DNA of 64,000 bases, from the NCBI GenBank assembly GCA_002104985.1, contig MCGO01000173.1, positions 1-64,000 on the forward strand, read 5' to 3'. Below the pieces are notes generated by a model that ran no database searches, was not told where the DNA came from, and was given only the letters and a program-made list of their open reading frames with translations. Positions 33,015 through 42,404 of the stretch are shown piece after piece. Numbering within the stretch: the stretch's first letter is position 1; every line of letters begins with the position of its first letter. Source of the stretch: Rhizoclosmatium globosum. Its lineage: Eukaryota > Chytridiomycota > Chytridiomycetes > Chytridiales > Chytriomycetaceae. Position numbers and translations under genes: made by a program.

Positions 33015-35501
33015 ATGGGAGGCCAGACGATTACAATCACATCCGAGAGCCAAGTAAGTGCATTTAAAAGCAATTAAATAAGGTAGTTAAGCTGACACGC
33101 GCAAGTTCAACCAATTGATCGCTTCTCCTTCACTGACCATTGTTGACTTTACTGCAACTTGGTGTGGCCCATACAAGATGGTTGCCCCGCGATTCGAGGC
33201 TCTTGCGCAACAGAATCCGAATCTCAACTTTCTGAAAGTCGATGTTGATGAGCAAAAGGGAATTGCAGCCCGCTTTGAAGTCTCTGCGATGCCCACGTTC
33301 ATGTTCTTCAAAGGCGGCGATAAGCTTGAACAGGTGCGTAACTTGTGTGTGTGTGTGTTTGGGTGTTTGTGCATTGGGTGTTTGTTACTGACTTGATTGG
33401 TGGGTTGGTGGTTGGTTTAGGTTGTCGGTGCGGATATTGCAAAGGTGGAGCAGCTGACCTCGTCGCTTGGAGCTGACACCGCTTCTTTGACTGCCGATGA
33501 ATTGAAGGCACTTGGAAACAAGGCGTTCACATCAGGAAGCCACTCTCTTGCCGTCACCTACTTTTCTCAAGCTATTGACAAGGACCCAAAGAACCACGTT
33601 CTCTACTCAAACAGGTAACTATTACCATGCCTCTTCAATTCAGTCGGCTTATTCGTATCATTAGATCTGCTGCTTACGCCTCCCTCCGCAACTACTCCAA
33701 GGCTCTCCTTGACGCTGAAAAGACTGTGGAGCTTAACCCAACTTGGCCAAAGGGTTACTCTCGTAAGGGTGCTGCATTGCACGGAATGGCTGAGTTCGAA
33801 GAAGCTGCCGCCTCCTACAAGAAGGCTCTTGAGTTGGAACCTGGAAACGCTGCCACCAAAAAGGCTCTTGAAGAGGCCGAAAACCTTGCTGAAGAGCAAA
33901 GACGTATGGCTGCCGAGCCAAAGGAAGATGTGAACGATATGGAAGCTGGTTAGTCACTAGTATCTGCTTGGGCTATTTCTCAACCCTCTTTTTCAGGTCT
34001 CGGAAAGCTCTTTGGTGGAGACGTTTTCGCCAAGATTGCTCAGAACCCAAAGCTTTCTGCTCTCCTCGCTCAGCCTGATTACGTCCAAAAGATTGCCGAG
34101 ATCCAAAAGAACCCCAGCAACATCAACATGTACATGCAGGACCCACGTATTATGAACACCATGTTGGGATTGATGGGATTGGATGCTCAAGCGATGGGTA
34201 AAGATGAGATGGACTCGAGATTCAAGGAGGAAGAGGAGGAGAAGCCAGCTCCAAAGCCAGCTGCGTCTTCATCATCTGCAAAGCCCGCACAAAAAGCCCC
34301 AGAGCCTGAACCAATGGAAGTCGAGGAGTTGTCTGAGGAGAAGCAGGCCCGTGCTGCCTCTGACAAGGCCAAGGACGCTGGAAATGCTCTCTACAAGAAG
34401 CGCGCTTTCGCTGAAGCTTTGGAGAAGTACAACGAAGCTTGGGAGTTGGACTCAACAAACATTGCCGTCTTGACCAACAAGTCTGGTGCGTTAAATCAAA
34501 AAAAATGTTTAATATACCCTGTAACTAATTTGTCCACCTCAAAAGCTGTCTTGTTCGAAATGGGTGACTACGATGAATGTATCAAGGTCTGTGACGAAGC
34601 CGTCGAGAAGGGTCGTGAGATCCGCGCCGACTTCAAAATCATTGCCAAAGCCTTTGGTCGTATGGGTTCCGCCTACTCCAAGAAGAACGACCACAAGAAC
34701 GCCATCAAGTTCTACGAGAAGTCCCTCTCTGAGCACCGTACCCCAGATATCCTCACCAAGCTCCGTGAAGCTGAAAAAATTCAGAAGGAAGCCGAGAAGG
34801 AGGCATACCGCAACCCAGAGTTGGCTGACGCTGCACGTGAGATTGGAAACGAGTTGTTCAAGAAGCACTCATACGCTGAGGCTGTGAAGCACTACACCGA
34901 GGCCATCAAGCGTAACGACAAGGACCCAAGGAATTTCTCCAACCGTGCTGCCTGTTACATCAAGTTGATGGCTCTTCCAGAAGCCGACAAGGACTGTGAC
35001 GAAGCGCTCAAGTTGGACCCTAACTTCATTAAGGCTTACATTCGTAAGGCTTCGATTTTGTTGGCCAAGAGGGACTGGACCAAGACGATGGATATGTGTA
35101 ATGAGGCTAAGGAGAAGGATGTTGAGGGCAAACACACTGCTGAAATCGATGGAGTTGTGAGTAACTTTTATTTTTCTTGCCCAAAACTGTTGGCTAATGT
35201 CAAATTTAGATGGTTAAAGCTTACGCCGGTCTTAACGAGGTACAATCTGGAGGTGGTAACCGTGAAGAAATCTTGGCCCGTGCTATGCAAGACCCAGAAG
35301 TCCAACAAATCATGGGTGACCCAATCATGAAGACCATCTTGCAACAAATGCAGGAGGACCCTGCTGCTGCCAGAGAGTAAGTACTTTGAGGTTGTGCTTA
35401 ATTTGTCACTAAAATAATCTCTGTGCAGCCACATGAAGAACCCAACAATTGCGGCCAAGATCAGAACCTTGATCAACGCTGGAATTATTCAGACTCGTTA
35501 A
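33015..35501 (+). CDS. Thioredoxin-Sti1 (Hop) fusion co-chaperone (694 aa)
   Basis: Eight exons: 33015-33053, 33106-33333, 33421-33614, 33665-33948, 33997-34485, 34546-35156, 35210-35376 and 35429-35501, total 2085 nt. Residues 1-108 form a thioredoxin fold ([46 protein letters not shown]). The active site reads C33-G-P-Y36, so the second cysteine is missing. At S111-LTADE the protein enters a full Sti1/Hop: TPR1 (about 115-225), DP1 (about 250-310), an acidic/Pro linker, TPR2A (about 350-475), TPR2B (about 490-605) and DP2 (about 625-694, [22 protein letters not shown]). Sti1 bridges Hsp70 and Hsp90 during client transfer. The fused Trx may add a redox or mixed-disulfide client-binding function (inference). 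The junction lies inside exon 3, so the fusion does not depend on a doubtful splice. Confidence 0.88.
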
Positions 35502-35623
35502 AAAATGCATTCTCTTGTTTTGGCCCCCTGTATCCAATAAACGTATTGTGAATTTACCTTCCTGCATCGAGCATTCTGACATTTCTTTGTTGAACTTCCG
35601 CAAAACAACCTGTCAAAACCAAC

Positions 35624-36163
35624 ATGCTCGACAACTTTGACTTCCAAGTGTCCTACACCAACAGCACGTGCGATACCTCGATGGCATGGGCCATCAATTT
35701 CAACCTACAAAGCCCATGCACTTCAAACACGCTAAACCCAGTTTGTGACCAAAGCGGAGATTCGGCTCCAACCAGTTACGGCTGTGCCTCCGAAGCAACC
35801 CTCCCGAGCATCGTCACCGCCTTATTCCAGCCAAAAAGCCACTTCATCTACAAAACCACCTTCAACTCCACAGACTGCTCTGGAACCATCCTCCACTACA
35901 ACACCATCGCCCTCAACACGTGCATCGTGTCCTCAACCACGTCGCAGATGTTTAAGCTCGAAAATAATATCCATAACCAGGTTGCTGCGATTTATGGGTT
36001 TCAGTCGAACCACTGTTATGGCGCTGCAGATGTGAACCCGACTATTTATGCGTTGGACGGGTCGTGTCATAAGCTCTCGGAGACGTCGTTTACTTTGAGT
36101 TTGGCGGGTTTGGCTGGAGCTACGTTGCAGATGGGGAAGAGTGCTATGAAGCTGGGGCGTTAG
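35624..36163 (+). CDS. Hypothetical Cys-containing protein (179 aa)
   Basis: Single ORF starting MLDNFDFQVSYTNSTCDTSM, about 120 nt after the end of the Sti1 fusion. It has about nine cysteines spread along the first 150 residues and several N-glycosylation-type sites (NST), which would suit a secreted fold, yet no signal peptide is visible. A hydrophobic stretch (FTLSLAGLAGATLQM) lies near the C-terminus. No family recognised. Confidence 0.6.
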   Translation: MLDNFDFQVSYTNSTCDTSMAWAINFNLQSPCTSNTLNPVCDQSGDSAPTSYGCASEATLPSIVTALFQPKSHFIYKTTFNSTDCSGTILHYNTIALNTCIVSSTTSQMFKLENNIHNQVAAIYGFQSNHCYGAADVNPTIYALDGSCHKLSETSFTLSLAGLAGATLQMGKSAMKLGR

Positions 36164-36297
36164 CATAAAACCATGTTTGTTGAGAATTTGAAGTGGTGTG
36201 TCTTTCAATTATTATTCATTCGTCAGTGTCAAAATACATAGCATATTTATTATAGAAACATAATTATGATACAAGAGAGGCATTAGAATCCAAACCA

Positions 36298-36444
36298 TCA
36301 CTTGAGTGATCTTTTGCTTGAGGTTGAGGTGTTGGAATAATTTGTGTTGGTCTTGTGCAAAGGAATTCCGTATTCATTCCTCCGTTTCGGAGAGAACATC
36401 ATGTTCTTTGGGATCAAGGAAGCGAGAACGCTTGGCGACAGCAT
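36298..36444 (-). CDS. Small SPSxIASMAPK-family protein, short copy (48 aa)
   Basis: ATG at 36444, stop at 36298-36300. The protein starts MLSPSVLASLIPKNMMFSPK, keeps YGIPLHKTNTNYSN and stops at SSKRSLK, without the C-terminal amphipathic helix of the other copies. A TATA box lies 62 nt upstream. It sits 8.9 kb from the nearest other copy. Too short for many gene finders. Confidence 0.65.
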   Translation of the reverse strand: MLSPSVLASLIPKNMMFSPKRRNEYGIPLHKTNTNYSNTSTSSKRSLK

Positions 36445-36735
36445 ACTTGGTGGTGTTGATTGAATTTGGTTGTTTTATGTGGCACTTTTGATCCGATCTT
36501 GTCCGTATTTATAGTAGTTCCTGTTTGTTTTGATCGTAATAATGATTCACTTTTTCGTTCGGAGCTGTTCGATCGTTGTTCCCCTTCTTTTATTGCGAGG
36601 TTCAAAATTGGATGCCGCAACACCAGCCAATTACTGTGCTTCGTATGGTTGTGACTCATCAATTCCACTAACCCACACCATTAACAATCTTTCAATTACC
36701 TTGATTGTACTTAAAATCTCGACTCAAAGAAAATC
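36445..36735. promoter_or_regulatory. Divergent intergenic region with TATA box
   Basis: TATTTATA at 36506-36513 reads as a minus-strand TATA box for the 48 aa gene, at the usual distance for this family. I see no box for the receptor gene on the right. Confidence 0.45.
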
Positions 36736-37937
36736 ATGGGATTGCCACACGACCAACTCGAGCAAATCCAACATCTCGTTCGAGGGATATGTCCATTTTC
36801 CACAGCAAGCAATCTAGCTGTAATAATAACTGTTCTCGTGACAAAGAGCAAGCAATCGAATTTAGGATGTCTTCAAGCCATTCTCGCCGTTATTGAGTTT
36901 TGGCTGTCGATTTGATTTGTTGGATGGTTGGAAACTCTATCGCGCCAAATAGTACTCTGTGTTCGGTTTTTGGGACTCTGCATCAGTACTCAATAAACGC
37001 GTCCAGTTGTTGGTCGTTCATGATCGCGCTTCACTGCTATGTGATTGTTATACACAACCCAAAGTTGGCCAGCTCGTTGTGGCGATATTACATAATTTAT
37101 GGTTTTGGTATGCCGGCGCTTTTGACTATCGCGCTATATATTTCACAGGCTATTCTAAATCGAGGAACTGTAACTGGCGATGCGGATTATCAGTGCTGGA
37201 TAGCATCACAATATCCCGAGCTACGCGTTATATTGTACTTCCCACTGTTGTAAGTCAATCAATTTTATTTTTTTGGTTTCTTCCATTGAGGCGAATTGCG
37301 CGACAGATGGCTTCATTTCCTTGGGATTCTCTTTTTCTACCTCCGAATCTTGGTAATGATTCAAACAAGAACACGGGAGCTGGCTTCAAGTCAAGACAAA
37401 ACAAATATAGATGAAGGACTGCTTGCAGTAAAAAGCGATGGCGCGGATACAAGTCGGTCAACAATCCCTGCATCACAATCCTTTTCAGGACCAGCTACAA
37501 ATCCTAATCCAGTGACACATCAAATAATTTCCGGAGATTTCAGTCCTGAGGCGTCAATAGCGCATCAGCTTCCCCGTTACTCCTCTCCAATCAAACACAA
37601 ACACAATCCAAATGTCAATGAACCAGCTGTTCCTTCAAGACTGACAGTAACAGAAAGCGCTCCGGCCGCAAAAATGATTAGTTCCCGGAATAAGCTCATA
37701 ACGAAAACCTTTATTGTATCCGTTGGCTGTTTGATTTCATGGATTCCAGCCACAGCTGTCCGGGTCCTTTTGATCATACCCGGATCAAAAGTCCCATTTT
37801 GGCTCAGTTACTTAATGGCCTTGGGATTTTCACTGAGCGGGTTGTTCAACTCTACGGCGTTTTTAGTTGGGATTTTGTGGGAGAAATGGCCCAAGACTCG
37901 ACCGAAAGCGAATGGAGGCGTGGATTCGTTGTCATAA
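36736..37937 (+). pseudogene. cAMP-receptor-like 7TM receptor, copy 1, disrupted
   Basis: Exons 36736-37249 and 37307-37937, closely similar to the intact copy at 38699-39889 at DNA level. The first exon starts MGLPHDQLEQIQHLVRGICP. At 36909-36918 a GATTT is directly repeated. This 5 bp gain puts a TGA at codon 60 (36913) and shifts the frame. Downstream, in the restored frame, all later motifs are intact (ASSCWSFMIALHCYVIV, DADYQCWIASQYPELR, SSRNKLITKTFIVSVGCLISW). The intron position equals that of the intact copies. Either a recent pseudogene or a sequencing/assembly duplication of 5 bp. Confidence 0.8.
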
Positions 37938-38034
37938 ATGCCGTTCGAGAAGTAAAATAAAACTGTTCCAGGAGGCACCAAAAAAAAAGGCTGACAAAGT
38001 CGGTGGAATCAAAAACACGTCAAGTTACTATAAA

Positions 38035-38381
38035 ATGGGATTTACGCGTCTTTATTTCTCATCACCTACAACCGTACCTTTTCGGGTAGCAGTAACGAAC
38101 GGCGCCCCCGCCGCAAAAATGACTAAATCCTGCAATAAACTGATCGAAAACATTTATAGTGTCAGTTGGTTGTTTCATTTCATGGCTGCCGCCCACGGTA
38201 ATTTTTTTTATTAGTACCTGGAACTAGAGTGCCATTTTGGCTAAGTTACTTGACAGGTGTGGGATTTGCCATGAGTGGATTGTTTAACTCTGCGGGGTTT
38301 CTGGTTGGAATACTGTGGGATTATTTGCTAAAAAGTAAGAGTGGCCATAAAGTGAATGGAGGTGTAGATTCTATATCGTAA
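38035..38381 (+). pseudogene. Receptor gene remnant, internal deletion
   Basis: It starts with ATGGGATTTACGCG, preceded by the same flank as the intact gene at 39998 (gtcaagttac, then taaaatggg), then jumps to sequence matching the end of the third intracellular loop and TM6 (APAAKMTKSCNKLI), which is frameshifted, and on to TM7 and the C-tail (VPFWLSYLTGVGFAMSGLFNS, NGGVDSIS). TM1 to TM5 are missing. A clear decayed copy. Confidence 0.75.
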
Positions 38382-38698
38382 CTTTAACGTCTTGGGACTC
38401 GCAAAATGTATCAGAGAAATAAAGGCCTCAACTGTTCCAAAATTCGGGAATGGGGTAAAGAACCAAGAATCACATTACGACTTTTGTATCTTACTCACCT
38501 CATTCGAATACTTATTTCCAACATTTTTCTTCTCTTTTTCTGTTTGCGGAAACAAATGGTGTAGACTGTCTGAGTGGGATATAATGAGGAAGTGCCACTT
38601 TTTGTTATACTACGGATCAGTAAACCAATTTACTAATCAAAACGCAGTTTTCCTCTGTAACTGGACTTATATCGGCGCCATACACCTCAAAAAGAAAA
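38382..38698. other. Intergenic stretch before receptor copy 2
   Basis: 317 bp, AT-rich, presumably the promoter of the receptor gene at 38699. No motif recognised. Confidence 0.4.
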
Positions 38699-39889
38699 AT
38701 GGGATTGCCACAAGACCAACTCGAACAAATCCAACATCTCGTTCGAGGGATATGTCCATTTTCCACAGCAAGCAATCTAGCTGTAATAATAACTGTTCTC
38801 GTGACAAAGAGCAAGAAATCGAATTTAGGATGTCTTCAAGCCATTCTCGCTGTTATTGAGTTTTGGCTGTCTATTTCCTGGATGGTTGGAAACTCTATCG
38901 CGTCAAACAGCACTTTGTGTTCGGTTTTTGGGACGTTGCATCATTACTCGATAAACGCGTCCAGTTGTTGGTCGTTTATGATTGCGCTTCACTGCTATGT
39001 CATTGTTATGCACAGCCCAAAGTTAGCCAGCTCGTTGTGGCGATATTACATGATTTATGGTTTTGGTATGCCGGCGCTCTTGACTATCGCGCTATATATT
39101 TCGCAGGCTATTCTAAATCGAGGGACTGTAATTGGCGATGCGGATTATCAGTGCTGGATAGCTTCACAATATCCCGAGCTACGCGTGATATTGTACTATC
39201 CGCTGTTGTAAGCAACTTTCCATGTTGCAATTTTTTTCCCAAGAGGCTAACTGCGAACCAGATGGTTTCATTTTCTTGGGATTCTCTTCTTCTATTTCCG
39301 AATCTTGGTTATGATTCAAACAAGATCACGCGAGCTGGCTTCAAGTCAAGACAAAACAAATGCAGAAGAAGGAGTAAAAAGCGATGGTGGCGATACTAGT
39401 CGATCAGTTCTCCCAACGACACAATCATTTTCATTACCAACTGCGAATCCTAATCCAGCATCACTGACATATCAATCAACGTCAAGTGATGGTAGCCCCG
39501 ATGCATCACTAACGTATCAGCTTCCCCGTTACTCCTCTCATATCAAACAGAAACCGTATCCAAACGTTAATGAGCCAGCAATTCCTTCCAGACCAACAAT
39601 AACAGGCACCGCACCAGCCACGAAAATGACTAGTTCCCGGAATAAGCTCATAGCAAAAACATTTATCGTGTCCGTTGGCTGCTTGATATCATGGACTCCT
39701 GGCACTGCAATCCGGATTCTTTCGATCATACCTGGATACAAAGTTCCATTTTGGCTAAGTTACTTGACAGCGTTAGGATTCTCTGTAAGCGGGTTATTTA
39801 ACTCCACGGCTTATTTTGTTGGAATAATGTGGGAGAAATGGCCAAAGTCTGGACAGAAACCGAATGGAGGTGTGGATTCTTTATCTTGA
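38699..39889 (+). CDS. cAMP-receptor-like 7TM receptor, copy 2 (378 aa)
   Basis: Exons 38699-39207 and 39262-39889 (1137 nt). Seven hydrophobic segments, a short N-terminus (MGLPQDQLEQIQHLVRGICP), and a conserved NASSCWSFMIALHCYVIV in TM3. The second extracellular loop reads GDADYQCWIASQYPELR, a CWI loop as in Dictyostelium cAMP receptors. The third intracellular loop is long and Ser/Pro-rich, followed by SSRNKLIAKTFIVSVGCLISWTPGT and TM7. The intron sits in phase 2 after TM5 start, just before WFHFLGIL. Class E/Git3-like receptors signal through heterotrimeric G proteins. The ligand is unknown. Confidence 0.82.
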
Positions 39890-39997
39890 AATGCAATTCG
39901 AAGGTTGTTTGGGGAATAAAAATGTGTTCTGAGTGGGAGTCACATGTTCCAAAAATGCTGACAAAGCTGGCGGAATAAAACGTCAAGTTACCATAAA

Positions 39998-41315
39998 ATG
40001 GGATTTACGCGAGGACAGCTGGAGCAGATCCGACTCGTCTTACGTACGATCTGTCCGTTCTCTATCGCAGCAAACTTTGCTGTGGTTGCTATCGTGGCTT
40101 TCGTAAAGAGGAAACAGACAACACTGGGTTATCTTCATGCCTTTCTCTCGCTCTCCGACATTTGGCTCGCGATCTCATGGATCACTGGAGACACTATCGC
40201 AGAGAGTAAAGACTTGTGTATAGTCTTTGGAGCTCTATATGAGTACTTTGTGAACGCCTCGAGTTGCTGGTCGTTCTTGATTGCCCTTCACTGCTACATT
40301 ATTGTGATTTACAGCCCGAAAGCCGCGGGGAAATATTGGATGGTGTATTTAACATATGGAATCGGAGTTCCATCGCTATTAGACGTTGCTACATTTGTTT
40401 CGCAGTTCGCAATGAACAGAGGAGACGTTTTTGGTGATGCAGAATATCAGTGTTGGATTTCACCCAATTATCCAGAGCTTCGAATTGCATTTTACTATTC
40501 TGTTCTGTAAGTTAAAGTAAAATCTTGAAAGTACTGACCGTATGCTACGCAGATGGCTCCACTTTGTATTGATTTTGTGTTTTTACATACGAATCTACTT
40601 CATGATTCAATCAAGAGCTCGAGACCTATCAACGACCCAAGAAACATTAAACACGATAGATGACAACATGAATGGTCCCACTAGTCCCAAAGAAGAAGAA
40701 TCCCACAAAATAATGTACTCAAGTCTTTCCAGATCCAAATCATTAGCCTGCTCCAAAAACCTTATTGTCATTGACCGATCTTTCACATCGCGATTTGAAA
40801 TCCCCACAAACTCAAAAGTTTCACTGTCCCCCATTGATCAACACGACTCTTTGTACATTCAACCACCCAACGCCACCAGCACAATACAGCAGTCACAAAA
40901 AAGCTCGTGCCTGAGTTATTCACACAGTCAATCCACATTCAATCAATCAAAGTCCGCGGCAAATATTTTAAATGACTCGCCCCGATCTACAATGATACAA
41001 AGAGCACCAACCCTGACCCAGCCATCATATGTTGCCAAAATGAGCAATTCACGGAATAAGCTCGTCTTGAAAACTGCTGTAATTGCCGTTGGAACCTTGA
41101 TTTCATGGCTCCCTGCCACAATACTCCAAATTCTTGTGTTGAATGGAGATATGGAGCCGCCACATTCTCTCAGCATTTTAACGGCTGTTGGGTTTGGATT
41201 GAGTGGGTTTTGGAACTCAGGCTCGTTTTTGATGGATTTTGTTGCGGAGTATTTGAATTTACAAAAGCAGTCGGCGGCTGGAATAGGTCAAACTCAATCT
41301 CACATTTTGTCTTGA
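39998..41315 (+). CDS. cAMP-receptor-like 7TM receptor, copy 3 (423 aa)
   Basis: Exons 39998-40506 and 40553-41315 (1272 nt). It starts MGFTRGQLEQIRLVLRTICP and has the same TM3 (NASSCWSFLIALHCYIIV), extracellular loop (GDAEYQCWISPNYPELR) and TM6 (NSRNKLVLKTAVIAVGTLISWLPAT) signatures as its neighbours. Its third intracellular loop is longer (about 150 residues) and very Ser-rich. The first exon has exactly the same length as copy 2 (509 nt), and the intron phase is the same. It lies about 110 bp after copy 2 in the same direction. Confidence 0.82.
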
Positions 41316-41476
41316 ATATTAATAATAATAAAAGATTAAATATGCTGATGGAGAAGGAATGCAAGAAAATGTATTAATACTAACTAACTGTATACTAAGA
41401 AACAAATAAAAAAACGAGGATAAAAGACTGACGAACCACTGAACGCCTTACTTCTCAATAACTAAACTTTCTCTCA

Positions 41477-42232
41477 TCACTTCTGAACACAGTCATTACC
41501 AAGTTCCTTCAACACACGAATACGGTCTTTCAGTCCCGTAATATACTCTGAGACTCCATCCAATATCTGAATGCGTGAACTTCCAATGACACCACCGGAA
41601 CAACCTTCCATGGGAGGCAAGAGATTGGGAACCAGAAGGCTGAGTTCCTTAAAGAGATCCTTGACACGTGCACGACGTTGTCGTTCAGATAAGACATGTG
41701 CTTGTTTTTTCGAGACTCTGGAAGAGATAGTGGTTGTTGTAGTAGTAGTAGAATTAGGAGTAGTAGTTGAATAGAAAGTTGTTGAAGGCATAGTTTTATG
41801 GAGCAGAGCCGTCGCAGTATTGACTTGCGTCTGCTGATGAAATCGATTCTTTTGTTGGAGTGGATTGGAAGTTGTAATCACCGTTGTAGAGACTGCTGGT
41901 GGAGGAGGTGGAGTTGGAGTAGAAAAGGGAGGGGTTGGAGACACATTGTGAGGCTTGTGAGATGCAATAGTGTGGTGTGAAGAAGGAAAAAAGAGACGAA
42001 CGTGTTCTTCTGGAGGAGAAGGAGGGCATGGAGGAAAGCTGGATGGAAGTGGATGACTGTTTGATTGGTAATGCTGGATAGACATGGAGTCGGCGTAGTG
42101 TGGCACGTGGGTCAGATTGAACAAGTTTGACAGTGGTGGAAGAGACATGGGAGTTGAAGTACTTGAGTATTGTGGATACTGTTGCGGATAGAGAGTCTTG
42201 GATTGGCCATGAGACTGGATAGATGTGATCAT
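41477..42232 (-). CDS. bHLH transcription factor (251 aa)
   Basis: Single exon. Residues 1-170 are low complexity, rich in Pro, Ser, Thr, His and Gln, typical of an activation region. Residues about 175-190 (KKQAHVLSERQRRARV) are the basic region, with the His and Glu-Arg residues that read E-box DNA. Helix 1 (KDLFKELSLLVPNLL), a long Gly-rich loop and helix 2 (SRIQILDGVSEYITGLKDRI) follow up to about residue 245. Likely nuclear and dimeric. Target genes unknown. Confidence 0.82.
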   Translation of the reverse strand: MITSIQSHGQSKTLYPQQYPQYSSTSTPMSLPPLSNLFNLTHVPHYADSMSIQHYQSNSHPLPSSFPPCPPSPPEEHVRLFFPSSHHTIASHKPHNVSPTPPFSTPTPPPPPAVSTTVITTSNPLQQKNRFHQQTQVNTATALLHKTMPSTTFYSTTTPNSTTTTTTTISSRVSKKQAHVLSERQRRARVKDLFKELSLLVPNLLPPMEGCSGGVIGSSRIQILDGVSEYITGLKDRIRVLKELGNDCVQK

Positions 42233-42404
42233 TTTTTACCGGATGGATTTGTCAGGAAGACCCACATGGTCAGCAAGAAAGTGCATGCATTAAGAATGCA
42301 CAGCAATATTAATAATAGTGGTATTTCAAGCAATAAACGTTGAGTTACTTGTTTGTTCTAGTTACTATTTATCTTCTGCACAAAAACAAACTGGAGACTG
42401 AGAC

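Noticed and set aside
33334..33420. GT-rich tract considered as a microsatellite locus
   Set aside because: It is simply the second intron of the Trx-Sti1 gene. The tract is short and irregular.
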